Positions 1 through 7,529 are shown, counted from the first letter of the stretch. The stretch is DNA of 10,535 nt from Flavobacteriaceae bacterium (GCA_030613745.1 JAUWLK010000071.1:1-10535), one strand, 5' to 3'. Notes: generated from the letters alone by a model not told the origin. Numbers and translations: made by a program.

Positions 1-366
1 AAATACTATCGTCAAATGAGTGGTGGAGTTTTAGAAGCATTTGGTAAATTATTTTATAAAGATTTAAAAATATATCTATATCCTTTAAAGGATAATAAAA
101 CTGGTGAAATTATCAATAGTGATAATTTAAAAGTCCACCCACGTATGAAAGAGTTGTATAAATATTTTAAATACAATCGAAGAATTATTGATATTGATAA
201 ATTTGACCCAAACATTTTAGATATTTTCTCTCGTGAAATATTTAAAATGATAGCTAAGGGTGAAAAGAATTGGGAAGAAATGCTCCCTGAAGGTGTTTCA
301 AAAATAATTAAAGATCAACGCTTATTTGGATATTCTAAACGTAAACACGAGATAAAAAATAAATAA
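1..366 (+). CDS. C-terminal part of an unrecognised conserved protein (5' end outside window)
   Basis: The frame is open from base 1, reading K-Y-Y-R-Q before the first in-window Met at base 16, so this is the 3' end of a longer gene and the Met at 16 is probably internal. About 121 residues are visible, rich in Lys, Ile and aromatic residues, with no signal peptide, membrane segment or cysteine, which suggests a soluble cytoplasmic protein. Recognisable stretches are LEAFGKLFYKDLKIYLYP near the start and WEEMLPEGV...LFGY near the end. The tail after LFGY is lysine-rich and probably disordered. I have a loose impression that such C-termini belong to a conserved Bacteroidota family, but I cannot name it or a function. 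The gene ends just before a hairpin terminator and converges on bcp. Confidence 0.75.
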   Translation, partial: KYYRQMSGGVLEAFGKLFYKDLKIYLYPLKDNKTGEIINSDNLKVHPRMKELYKYFKYNRRIIDIDKFDPNILDIFSREIFKMIAKGEKNWEEMLPEGVSKIIKDQRLFGYSKRKHEIKNK

Positions 367-372
367 TATAAA

Positions 373-395
373 AAGGATGGTTTTTAACCATCCTT
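373..395. terminator. Bidirectional terminator between convergent genes
   Basis: A perfect 10-bp stem (AAGGATGGTT at 373-382, AACCATCCTT at 386-395) closes a 3-base TTT loop. A T-rich stretch follows on the + strand (396-402) and an A-rich stretch precedes it (361-374), so it can terminate transcripts in both directions. It lies between the stop codon of the left-edge gene (364-366) and the stop codon of bcp (400-402), which are only 33 bases apart. Confidence 0.85.
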
Positions 396-399
396 ATTT

Positions 400-855
400 T
401 TATAAATCTAAAATTTGAGAACTATGTAATTTGGTCTTAACTTTGGTGATTATGTCTTCAATATATCCTTTTTCATCAATAACAAAAGTTGTGCGATGAA
501 TTCCGTCATACTCTCTACCCATAAATTTTTTTGGTCCCCATACTTTATAAGCATTAATAATACTTTTTTCTTCATCAGCAATTAAAGAATATGGTAGTTC
601 ATTTTTATTTGCAAAGTTAAGTTGCCTCTTAATTGAATCAGCACTTACTCCTATAATTTCATAACCTTTACTTAAAAAAGTTTGGTAATTATCTCTTAAG
701 TTACAAGCTTCCATAGTACATCCTGGAGTACTAGCTTTTGGGTAAAAAAATAAAACTACTTTTTTACCGAGGTAATTTGATAATTCTATTGTTTGCTCAT
801 TTTGATCAATGCCTTTAAAATCAGGAGCTTTATCTCCAATAATTAGTGTTGTCAT
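400..855 (-). CDS. bcp: Thioredoxin-dependent thiol peroxidase, peroxiredoxin Q / BCP family
   Basis: A 151-residue protein of normal length for the PrxQ/BCP subfamily of peroxiredoxins, which reduce hydrogen peroxide and organic hydroperoxides with electrons from thioredoxin. The N-terminal G-D-K-A-P-D-F motif (7-13) is typical. The active site reads S-T-P-G-C-T-M-E-A-C (42-51): Cys46 is the peroxidatic cysteine, within the PxxxTPGCT signature, and Cys51 is the expected resolving cysteine in the C-X4-C arrangement of the intramolecular-disulfide BCP type. There is no signal peptide, so it is cytoplasmic. The gene is divergent from nth, with only 33 bases between the start codons, so their promoters must be close or overlapping; no clear TAnnTTTG box was found there. 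The start at 855 gives the family's usual N-terminus. Confidence 0.95.
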   Translation of the reverse strand: MTTLIIGDKAPDFKGIDQNEQTIELSNYLGKKVVLFFYPKASTPGCTMEACNLRDNYQTFLSKGYEIIGVSADSIKRQLNFANKNELPYSLIADEEKSIINAYKVWGPKKFMGREYDGIHRTTFVIDEKGYIEDIITKVKTKLHSSQILDL

Positions 856-888
856 AATTTGTATTTTTACTGCATAAAGTTAGTGAAA

Positions 889-1524
889 ATGAATAAAAAA
901 GAAAAGGTACAATTTGTTATAGATACTTTGCAAGAATTATATCCTAAAACTCCAATTCCTCTAAAACATAAAGACCCTTACACCCTATTAATAGCTGTAT
1001 TACTTTCTGCACAAAGTACCGATGTACGAGTAAATATCATAACTCCAATTTTATTTGCTAAAGCAAATAACCCTTATGATATGATAAAACTTACAGTAGA
1101 AGAAATTAAAGATATAATAAAACCGGTAGGACTATCACCAATGAAATCAAAAGGTATTTATGGTTTGTCAAAAATGATAGTTGATAAACACAATGGAAAA
1201 GTACCTCAAAATTTTAAAGATCTGGAATCATTTCCTGCTGTTGGGCATAAAACAGCATCAGTAGTAATGAGTCAAGCTTTTGGTATACCTGCTTTTCCTG
1301 TTGATACTCACATACATCGATTGATGTATAGATGGAATTTAAGCTCTGGAAAAAATGTTGTACAAACCGAAAAAGATGCAAAAAGGCTATTTCCTAAAGA
1401 ATTGTGGAATAAACTACACTTACAAATTATTTATTATGGAAGAGAATTTTCACCAGCAAGAGGCTGGGATCTAGAAAAAGATATAATTACAAAAACTATT
1501 GGTAGAAAAAATTTGATTTTATAA
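889..1524 (+). CDS. nth: Endonuclease III (base-excision repair glycosylase/AP lyase) without iron-sulfur ligands
   Basis: A 211-residue member of the HhH-GPD family, which removes oxidised pyrimidines and cleaves the resulting abasic site. The N-terminal LLIAVLLSAQSTD motif (33-45) is a family hallmark. The helix-hairpin-helix is FPAVGHKTA (115-123) with catalytic Lys121, and the catalytic Asp139 lies in VDTHIHR. E. coli Nth ends with a four-cysteine [4Fe-4S] loop (C-X6-C-X2-C-X5-C). Here the equivalent region after YYGREFSPARGW has no cysteine, and the whole protein from this start has none. I chose the ATG at 889. An in-frame TTG at 859 would add ten atypical residues and start within 4 bases of the bcp start codon. 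The gene ends at the strong terminator at 1531-1565. Confidence 0.93.
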   Translation: MNKKEKVQFVIDTLQELYPKTPIPLKHKDPYTLLIAVLLSAQSTDVRVNIITPILFAKANNPYDMIKLTVEEIKDIIKPVGLSPMKSKGIYGLSKMIVDKHNGKVPQNFKDLESFPAVGHKTASVVMSQAFGIPAFPVDTHIHRLMYRWNLSSGKNVVQTEKDAKRLFPKELWNKLHLQIIYYGREFSPARGWDLEKDIITKTIGRKNLIL

Positions 1525-1530
1525 TAAATA

Positions 1531-1565
1531 AAAAAGCTCTTAAATTTAAAATTTAAGAGCTTTTT
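1531..1565. terminator. Strong bidirectional terminator
   Basis: A 35-base perfect inverted repeat: 17 bases (AAAAAGCTCTTAAATTT), one central A, then the exact complement ending in TTTTT. The A-tract at one end and T-tract at the other let it work in both directions. It serves nth from the left and the small leftward ORF (stop at 1570-1572), plus possibly the sigma-factor transcript, from the right. Confidence 0.92.
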
Positions 1566-1569
1566 CCGA

Positions 1570-1710
1570 TTAATTCAAATGAAACATTAAGCTTTCTTTT
1601 TTAGTCTTGATCGCTTTTATCGATTTTGAATAATTTAACAAAAACGATATTGTTTCTGTCTTTGGATCAAGTTTTTCTTTGAAAAATCTTTCTGTGTAAA
1701 GTTTTGCCAT
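1570..1710 (-). CDS. Small 46-residue protein of unknown function
   Basis: A short leftward reading frame starts at an ATG (1708-1710) and ends at TAA (1570-1572), four bases from the terminator. The 46-residue product begins MAKLYTERFFKEKLDPKTET, continues with ISFLLNYSKSIKAIK and ends with KESLMFHLN. It is basic (about eleven Lys/Arg), has no signal peptide or membrane segment, and could form one amphipathic helix around residues 20-36. Reasons to think it real: a normal ATG, a purine-rich AATAATAAAG just upstream, a stop placed right before a strong terminator, and no competing frame. It follows the sigma-factor gene by 88 bases in the same direction, so co-transcription is possible. I recognise no domain; a function should not be assumed. 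Confidence 0.6.
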   Translation of the reverse strand: MAKLYTERFFKEKLDPKTETISFLLNYSKSIKAIKTKKESLMFHLN

Positions 1711-1798
1711 AAATCTTTATTATTTTTAGGGATTTAATAAGATAACGCACAATACTTAGTTATATTGTTGAAAGATTCAAAAAAAATAATTTTATTTA

Positions 1799-2383
1799 TT
1801 AGTTTGTTAAAATAATATTGTTTTTATCAATCATTTTTCTCAAATTTATCAATGCATAACGCATTCTTCCAAGTGCAGTATTAATACTTACCGAAGTTTG
1901 CTCAGATATCTCTTTAAAACTCATATCTTTAAAAATACGCATTATTAAAACCTCACGTTGATCTTCAGGAAGTTCATCAACTAATTTTCTAACATCTGCA
2001 TGAATTTGATTCTTGATAATAGTATTTTCAGCACTTAAAGTATTATCACCTAATACTGAAAAGATATCAAATTCATCTGTATTTTGAAAAGTAGGCATTC
2101 TGTTCCCCTTTCTGAAGAAATCAATAATTAAATTATGTGCAATTCTCATTGTCCATGGTAAAAATTTACCTTCTTCATTATATTTACCTAATTTTAAAGT
2201 ATTTATAACTTTAATAAAAGTATCCTGAAAGATATCATCAGCAACATCTCTATCTTGTACTTTTGAATAAATAAAACTGAAAATTCGTTGTTTATGGCGT
2301 AGAATAAGAATTTCTAAAGATCTTTCGTTACCATTAATGTAATTGTGAACTAAGACGCTATCGTCTAATTTTTGTGTATGCAT
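1799..2383 (-). CDS. ECF-type RNA polymerase sigma-70 factor (RpoE-like)
   Basis: A 194-residue two-domain sigma factor that would direct RNA polymerase to a subset of promoters. Region 2 spans roughly residues 22-95, including the core-binding/-10-recognition helix DDIFQDTFIKV (49-59) and the WTMRIAHNLIIDFFRK segment (77-92). Region 4 spans roughly 130-185: LPEDQREVLIMR (138-149) followed by the -35-reading helix-turn-helix FKEISEQTSVSINTALGRMRYAL (156-178). A linker of about 40 residues joins them. Length and layout match ECF sigma factors. No anti-sigma or FecR-like gene is adjacent, so control by a membrane partner is not evident. A GGGG-containing purine run sits four bases before the ATG, unusual among the weak ribosome sites here. 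The gene is divergent from uvrA across a 278-base region that holds promoters for both. Confidence 0.92.
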   Translation of the reverse strand: MHTQKLDDSVLVHNYINGNERSLEILILRHKQRIFSFIYSKVQDRDVADDIFQDTFIKVINTLKLGKYNEEGKFLPWTMRIAHNLIIDFFRKGNRMPTFQNTDEFDIFSVLGDNTLSAENTIIKNQIHADVRKLVDELPEDQREVLIMRIFKDMSFKEISEQTSVSINTALGRMRYALINLRKMIDKNNIILTN

Positions 2384-2489
2384 AATTCCCCTTTTTTTAA
2401 ATGAAGCTTTTTACTATTAAACTTCAAATTATTATTGTTATGAAAAAGTAGAACTATACTATAAGCAAAAATTTTAAATTAAGTTAGGG

Positions 2490-2518
2490 GAGACTAGTCT
2501 ATTCTTTCTTTTAGTCTC
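2490..2518. promoter_or_regulatory. Inverted repeat at the predicted start of the sigma-factor transcript
   Basis: GAGACTA (2490-2496) is the exact complement of TAGTCTC (2512-2518), giving a 7-bp stem with a 15-base loop. Inside it, AGACTAGTCT (2491-2500) is a perfect 10-base palindrome, so the half-site TAGTCT occurs three times in 27 bases (one inverted). It lies just downstream of the leftward -7 box at 2523-2530. It would therefore be either a hairpin at the very 5' end of the sigma mRNA or a protein-binding operator overlapping the transcription start. The leader from here to the ATG is about 130 bases. The function is inferred from position only. Confidence 0.5.
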
Positions 2519-2522
2519 GTGA

Positions 2523-2555
2523 CAAATATAATGACATTATTTTTTAATAAACAAA
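2523..2555 (-). promoter_or_regulatory. Bacteroidota-type promoter for the sigma-factor gene
   Basis: On the minus strand TATATTTG (complement of CAAATATA, 2523-2530) matches the -7 consensus TAnnTTTG exactly. TTTG (complement of CAAA, 2552-2555) lies 21 bases upstream as the -33 element. The same CAAATATA string recurs at 2552-2559, so the -33 of this promoter is also part of a second possible -7 box. That second box lacks a visible -33 of its own and is less likely to be used. Confidence 0.6.
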
Positions 2556-2619
2556 TATATTTTAACATTTTTTTAATATTTTTTTGTTTTTATGAATTCT
2601 TACAACCATTAATAGTGCT

Positions 2620-2627
2620 TATATTTG
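2620..2627 (+). promoter_or_regulatory. Putative -7 box for uvrA
   Basis: TATATTTG matches the Bacteroidota -7 consensus TAnnTTTG exactly and lies 34 bases before the uvrA start codon, implying a leader of about 28 bases. I see no good TTG at the usual -33 distance, so this is supported by one element only. Confidence 0.45.
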
Positions 2628-2661
2628 TAAAAATTATTTATAAAAAAATTAGTCATAAGTA

Positions 2662-5429
2662 TTGAAAAATATAGATTTTAAAGATTTTATCCTAATCAAA
2701 GGAGCTGCTCTTCACAACCTCAAAAATATTGATGTAAAAATTCCTAGAAATAAGTTAGTTGTAATCACTGGTTTATCCGGATCTGGCAAATCAAGCCTTG
2801 CTTTTGACACTTTATATGCTGAAGGACAGCGCAGATATGTTGAAAGCTTGTCATCATATGCCCGACAATTTTTAGGAAAATTAAACAAACCTAAAGTAAC
2901 ATATATTAAAGGAATATCCCCAGCTATAGCCATTGAACAAAAAGTAAACAGTACTAACCCAAGATCAACTGTTGGTACATCAACTGAAATATATGATTAT
3001 TTAAAATTACTTTATGCGCGTATAGGCACAACCTATTCTCCAACTTCTGGAAATATTGTAAAAAAAGATTCTGTCAATGATGTTATTAAATTTGTTCAAA
3101 AATTTAAAGAAAATACCAAATTATTGTTATTGGCACCTATTATCATAAATAAAGATAAAAAATTAGAAACTGTAATAAATATTTTAAAACAACAGGGATT
3201 TTCTAGAATAAAAGTAAACAAGCAAATCATTAGAATTGAAGAATTTAATTTTAAAACTCATAAAAATTTATATTTAGTAGTTGATAGAATTGTAGTGAAA
3301 AATGAGGAAGACTTTTATAATCGATTAGCTGATTCAGTACAAGCTGCATTTTATGAAGGTAAAGGAACATGTGTTATTGAAAATTTAACAAATAACAAAT
3401 TAAAAGAATTTAGTAATAAATTTGAATTAGATGGGATTACTTTTTTAGAACCAAATGTACATTTATTCAGTTTTAACAATCCTTATGGATCTTGTCCCAC
3501 TTGCGAAGGATATGGTAATATTATAGGAATAGATGAGGATTTAGTAATTCCAAACACTTCACTTTCTATATTCGAAAATGCTATTTTACCTTGGAAAACC
3601 GATTCATTCAAAAACTATAAAGAAGATCTTATCATAAATGCTTACAAATTTGATTTCCCAATTCACAAACCATATTACCAACTAACTACCGAACAAAAAC
3701 AATTACTTTGGAATGGAAATAAATATTTTAAAGGATTACACAAATTCTTTAAACGTCTTGAAGAAAAGAGTTATAAAATTCAATTTCGAGTGATGCTATC
3801 TCGCTATCGCGGTAAAACGAAATGTACTACCTGTAATGGAAAACGTTTACGAAAGGAAGCTTCTTATGTAAAAATAAATAAAAAAAGTATTATAGATTTG
3901 GTTGAACTCCCTATTGATGAAGTCATTATTTTTTTTAAAAATTTATCTTTAAATAATTACCAACAAACAATAGCCAAAAGACTTTTAATTGAAATAATAA
4001 ACCGCTTACAATTTTTAAATAATGTTGGTCTAAATTATCTCACATTGAATCGTAGGTCAAATACTTTATCAGGCGGAGAAAGCCAACGTATCAATTTAGC
4101 AACATCGCTAGGTAGTAGCTTAGTAGGATCCATGTATATTTTAGATGAACCAAGTATAGGTTTACATTCAAGAGACACCGAAAAATTAATTAAAGTTTTA
4201 AAAAATTTACGTGATTTAGGCAATACAGTAATAGTAGTTGAACACGATGAAGACATTATGAAAGTTGCTGACTATATTATCGATATCGGTCCGGAAGCAG
4301 GCACACATGGAGGCGAATTGGTTGCTGAAGGAAAATTTGATGAAATCTTAAAATCAGATTCTTTAACCGCTAAATATTTAAATGGAAAATTAAAAATTGA
4401 AGTTCCTACATCTCGGAGAACCTCAAGTAATTACATAGAAATCATTGGAGCTCGTGAACATAATTTAAAAAATATCAATGTAAAAATTCCTTTAAACACT
4501 TTAACGGTTATTACCGGAGTTTCCGGTAGTGGAAAAAGCACCTTAATAAGAGATATTTTATATCCGGTATTACAAAAAAAATTAAATAATTATGGTGAAA
4601 AGGCAGGGCAGTATACAGAAATCAAAGGAAATTTTGAAACTATTAAAAATATTGAATTTGTAGATCAAAATCCTATTGGCAGATCAAGCAGATCCAATCC
4701 TGTAACTTATATTAAAGCTTATGATGATATTAGAGCTTTATTTGCAAATCAAAAATTATCCAATATTCGAGGATTTAAAGCCAAGCATTTTTCTTTTAAT
4801 GTTGAGGGAGGTAGATGCGAAACTTGTAAAGGTGAAGGAGAAGTTACGATAGAAATGCAGTTTATGGCCGACGTTCATTTAGAGTGTGAAACTTGTAAAG
4901 GAAAACGCTTTAAAAAGAAGTATTGGAAGTTAATTTTGAAGGGAAATCCATTAATGATATTTTACAAACAACTGTTGATGAGGCAATTATATTTTTCAAT
5001 GAATACGAACAATACAAAATTGTAAATAAATTAAACCCTTTACAAGAAGTTGGTTTGGGTTATGTTCAATTAGGACAAGCATCCTCTACTCTATCTGGTG
5101 GAGAGGCACAAAGAATTAAATTAGCTTCTTTTTTAGTAAAAGGATCAACACGTGACAAAACACTGTTTATTTTTGATGAACCCACAACTGGTTTACACTT
5201 TCATGATATCAAAAAATTATTAACTTCTTTTGATGCCTTAATAGAAAAAGGACACAGTATTATTGTAATTGAGCACAATCTTGAACTTATCAAATGTGCT
5301 GATTATATTATTGATTTAGGTTTAGAAGGTGGTAAAAAAGGTGGAGATATAATTGCACAAGGTACACCTGAAACATTGGTGAAGAATAATATTTCGTTTA
5401 CTGCAAAATACTTAAAAGAAAAAATATAG
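2662..5429 (+). pseudogene. uvrA: Excinuclease ABC subunit A, interrupted by a single-base frameshift
   Basis: UvrA is the damage-sensing ABC ATPase of nucleotide excision repair. Domain order is complete: Walker A GLSGSGKSS (37-45), CPTC (278-281), KCTTC (387-391), signature LSGGE (469-473), Walker B ILDEP (493-497), second Walker A GVSGSGKS (619-626), and the C-terminal zinc finger C-X2-C-X19-C-X2-C (719-745). The frame breaks right after RFKK, in the A-run at 4912-4916. Five A's are present where six would keep the frame as RFKKEVLEV. Translation would add about 36 foreign residues and stop at 5023-5025. The rest (frame from about 4914 to 5429) carries the second signature LSGGEAQRIKL and Walker B IFDEPTTGLH, so ATPase site II would be lost. 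Restored length is about 922 residues, normal for UvrA. The start is TTG at 2662, because an in-frame stop lies three bases upstream and no ATG is near. A sequencing error in the A-run is a serious alternative to true inactivation. Confidence 0.9.
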
Positions 5430-5505
5430 GTTCAAAAATTCGTAATACTTTCATTTTGTGACTACTAAAAAATATAATTTTAACAAATTATTATTATTGA
5501 TTCTA

Positions 5506-5536
5506 TTTGTCAAATTGAATAAATAATCTACTTTAG
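5506..5536 (+). promoter_or_regulatory. Putative promoter for the 605-residue protein
   Basis: TTTG (5506-5509) is followed after 19 bases by TACTTTAG (5529-5536), seven of eight matches to TAnnTTTG. It implies a leader of about 105 bases. The rest of the 220-base gap 5430-5649 is AT-rich with no clear terminator for uvrA and no convincing gene. Confidence 0.35.
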
Positions 5537-5649
5537 CCAGTTAATAAAAAGGGTAAATACTTATTTCATTTATTATGATTAAAGTTTTACAATCCAATAA
5601 TATATTTAATAAAATCAGTTAAAATTTTGATAATTAAAATATTAAAAAC

Positions 5650-7467
5650 ATGAAAAATAAACACACATTTCATATACCAGTTATGGGAATTGGTTTTACC
5701 ATCGATACTCCATTAAAGGTTGCTCCATTTGGAATGGATTCTGTTATTTCTATAGTTGATGATGTACTTCTTGAAAAAATGAGAAAGATGTATTGTGAAA
5801 AAATAGAAATCCCATACAAAGCAATAACTGAAAAATTTGAAGATTTTAGAGCAAAAAGAGTTACATCTTATTTAAATTTAATAAACGATTTAACAGAAAC
5901 AAAATTTGAAGAATTGAAAAGTGCCACTACCGAGAAAGGTAATCAAATTAAAGATTATTTCAATATGTTGCCCAACAGTGATAGCTTAAAACAAGAATTC
6001 AAAAAATTAACAGCAAATAATTTTAATTTAACAGAAATTAAAAGCTGGTTAAATGACAACTTATCAATGGGTAGTATTGATGTAAATATCATGACAAAAC
6101 TTGATAAGGCAAATTATATCAAAGGTGAAAAATTATCATCTGAATTCAATGATGCTCACGCGGCACTAAGAGGTTTTGCTAATAGTAAATTAAAATCTTC
6201 TCTGGTACTTTCTGCAGGAATGAATCCAAGATTATATGGTTATTTAGAACAATTTGATGATTTTTTTCCTAATGAAAATGGTGAAATTAAAAAGAAAATT
6301 GTTTTAAAAGTAAGTGATTATAGATCAGCGTTGATTCAAGGTAAATTTTTAGCTAAAAAAGGAATCTGGATCTCAGAATACAGAATTGAATCAGGGCTTA
6401 ACTGTGGCGGACATGCATTTGCAACAGATGGTTATCTTATGGGGCCAATATTAGATGAATTTAAAAAGAATCGTAAAGAATTAATTCAATCTGTACAAGA
6501 AATTTTATTTAAATCACTCTTAGCTAAAGACAGAATAGTTCCAAAAAATGAATTATCAATGAAAATCACTGCCCAAGGTGGTGTTGGTACAACCGAAGAG
6601 CATGAATTTTTAATAAATCATTATCAAGTTGATTCTGTTGGTTGGGGAACTCCTTTTTTATTAGTTCCAGAAGCAACAACAGTTGATGATACAACAATAA
6701 ATAAATTAATGGAAGCTAAAGAAGGTGATTTATATTTAAGTAATATTTCTCCTTTAGGGGTTCCATTTAACAGTCTTAAAGGTAATACTCAAGATATTGA
6801 AAAATTAGCTTTGGTTAACAAAGGAAGACCGGGTAGCTCATGTCCTAAAAAATATCTTGTTTCTAATACAGAATTTACTGATAAACCTATTTGTACAGCT
6901 TCACGTCAATACCAACATTTAAAATTAAAAGAATTAGACAAGAAGGAAGGTTTAGCACCAGGTGAATATCAAAATAAATTTGAAAAAATCATTGACAAAT
7001 CATGTATTTGTGTAGGTTTAGGAAACTCTGCATTACTAGTAAATAATATAGATACAAAAACTGAAGGAGTTTCTGTTTGTCCAGGTCCAAATATGGCATA
7101 TTTCTCAAGAAAAATAAGCTTAAAAGAAATGGTAGATCATATTTACGGTAGATCAAACGTTATCACAAGAACAGATCGCCCAAATATGTTTATCAAAGAA
7201 TTAAATCTTTATATTGATTATTTTAAAAATAAAATTGAGGAAACGAGTGTTATCATGTCAAATAAACAAGAAAAATATTTAACAAATTTTTCAAAAAATC
7301 TGGAAGAAGGAATTAGCTATTATGAAAGCTTATTTAATAATATGAAAGGAATATATGAAGATACTAAATCTAATATTTTAAATGAGTTGAATACCAGTAA
7401 AAATGCTTTGCAAATTTTAAATTTAAAACTAGAAAATCTATCTTTTGATATGGCAATAGCACGTTAA
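5650..7467 (+). CDS. Uncharacterised 605-residue protein, possible TIM-barrel flavoprotein
   Basis: I do not recognise this family by name. It has no signal peptide or membrane segment, so it should be cytoplasmic. The N-terminus (IPVMGIGFTIDTPLKVAPFGMDSVISIVDD, roughly 9-38) looks like a first barrel strand with a substrate or cofactor loop. A helical insert covers about 40-180. Then come GLNCGGHAF (249-257) and ITAQGGVGTTEEHEF (306-320), followed by VGWGTPFLLVPEA (330-342). The last two resemble the phosphate-binding GG...GTxF pattern of FMN-dependent nitronate monooxygenase/FabK-type barrels, and GGHAF their active-site loop. Cys252, 398, 415, 452, 454 and 477 could form a metal or iron-sulfur site. 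Residues about 510-600 are predicted helical, likely coiled coil. It is a single-gene unit with its own promoter and a strong terminator. The flavoprotein assignment is an inference from motif shape, not a recognised match. Confidence 0.9.
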   Translation: MKNKHTFHIPVMGIGFTIDTPLKVAPFGMDSVISIVDDVLLEKMRKMYCEKIEIPYKAITEKFEDFRAKRVTSYLNLINDLTETKFEELKSATTEKGNQIKDYFNMLPNSDSLKQEFKKLTANNFNLTEIKSWLNDNLSMGSIDVNIMTKLDKANYIKGEKLSSEFNDAHAALRGFANSKLKSSLVLSAGMNPRLYGYLEQFDDFFPNENGEIKKKIVLKVSDYRSALIQGKFLAKKGIWISEYRIESGLNCGGHAFATDGYLMGPILDEFKKNRKELIQSVQEILFKSLLAKDRIVPKNELSMKITAQGGVGTTEEHEFLINHYQVDSVGWGTPFLLVPEATTVDDTTINKLMEAKEGDLYLSNISPLGVPFNSLKGNTQDIEKLALVNKGRPGSSCPKKYLVSNTEFTDKPICTASRQYQHLKLKELDKKEGLAPGEYQNKFEKIIDKSCICVGLGNSALLVNNIDTKTEGVSVCPGPNMAYFSRKISLKEMVDHIYGRSNVITRTDRPNMFIKELNLYIDYFKNKIEETSVIMSNKQEKYLTNFSKNLEEGISYYESLFNNMKGIYEDTKSNILNELNTSKNALQILNLKLENLSFDMAIAR

Positions 7468-7495
7468 TAAACATACTAATTACAAATTTATATTG

Positions 7496-7529
7496 AAAAC
7501 TCGAAAAGCTTAGCTTTTCGAGTTTTTTT
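7496..7529 (+). terminator. Rho-independent terminator of the 605-residue protein gene
   Basis: AAAACTCGAAAAGC (7496-7509), loop TTA, GCTTTTCGAGTTTT (7513-7526): a perfect 14-bp stem running into a seven-T tract (7523-7529). It starts 28 bases after the stop codon. Confidence 0.93.

Noticed and set aside
859..888. Upstream TTG start for nth adding MYFYCIKLVK
   Set aside because: The added residues do not resemble Nth N-termini and the start would almost abut the divergent bcp start codon. The ATG at 889 gives the usual N-terminus.
2712..2933. Antisense open frame within the 5' part of uvrA
   Set aside because: Lies wholly opposite conserved UvrA Walker A coding sequence, with no promoter or known domain.
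4035..4256. Antisense open frame opposite the uvrA signature/Walker B region
   Set aside because: A shadow of a conserved coding region, with low-complexity Ser/Lys content and no ribosome site.
4912..4923. Programmed -1 ribosomal frameshift in uvrA
   Set aside because: The shift direction would fit, but the site reads T-TTA-AAA-AG with only five A's, not the A-AAA-AAG heptamer. P-site re-pairing would be poor, and UvrA is not known to need frameshifting. A five-A run is also too short for efficient transcriptional slippage.
5575..5622. 15-codon ORF (starts MIKVLQSN) upstream of the 605-residue gene
   Set aside because: Too short, no ribosome site, no attenuator-like hairpins after it and no biased codon content to suggest a leader peptide.
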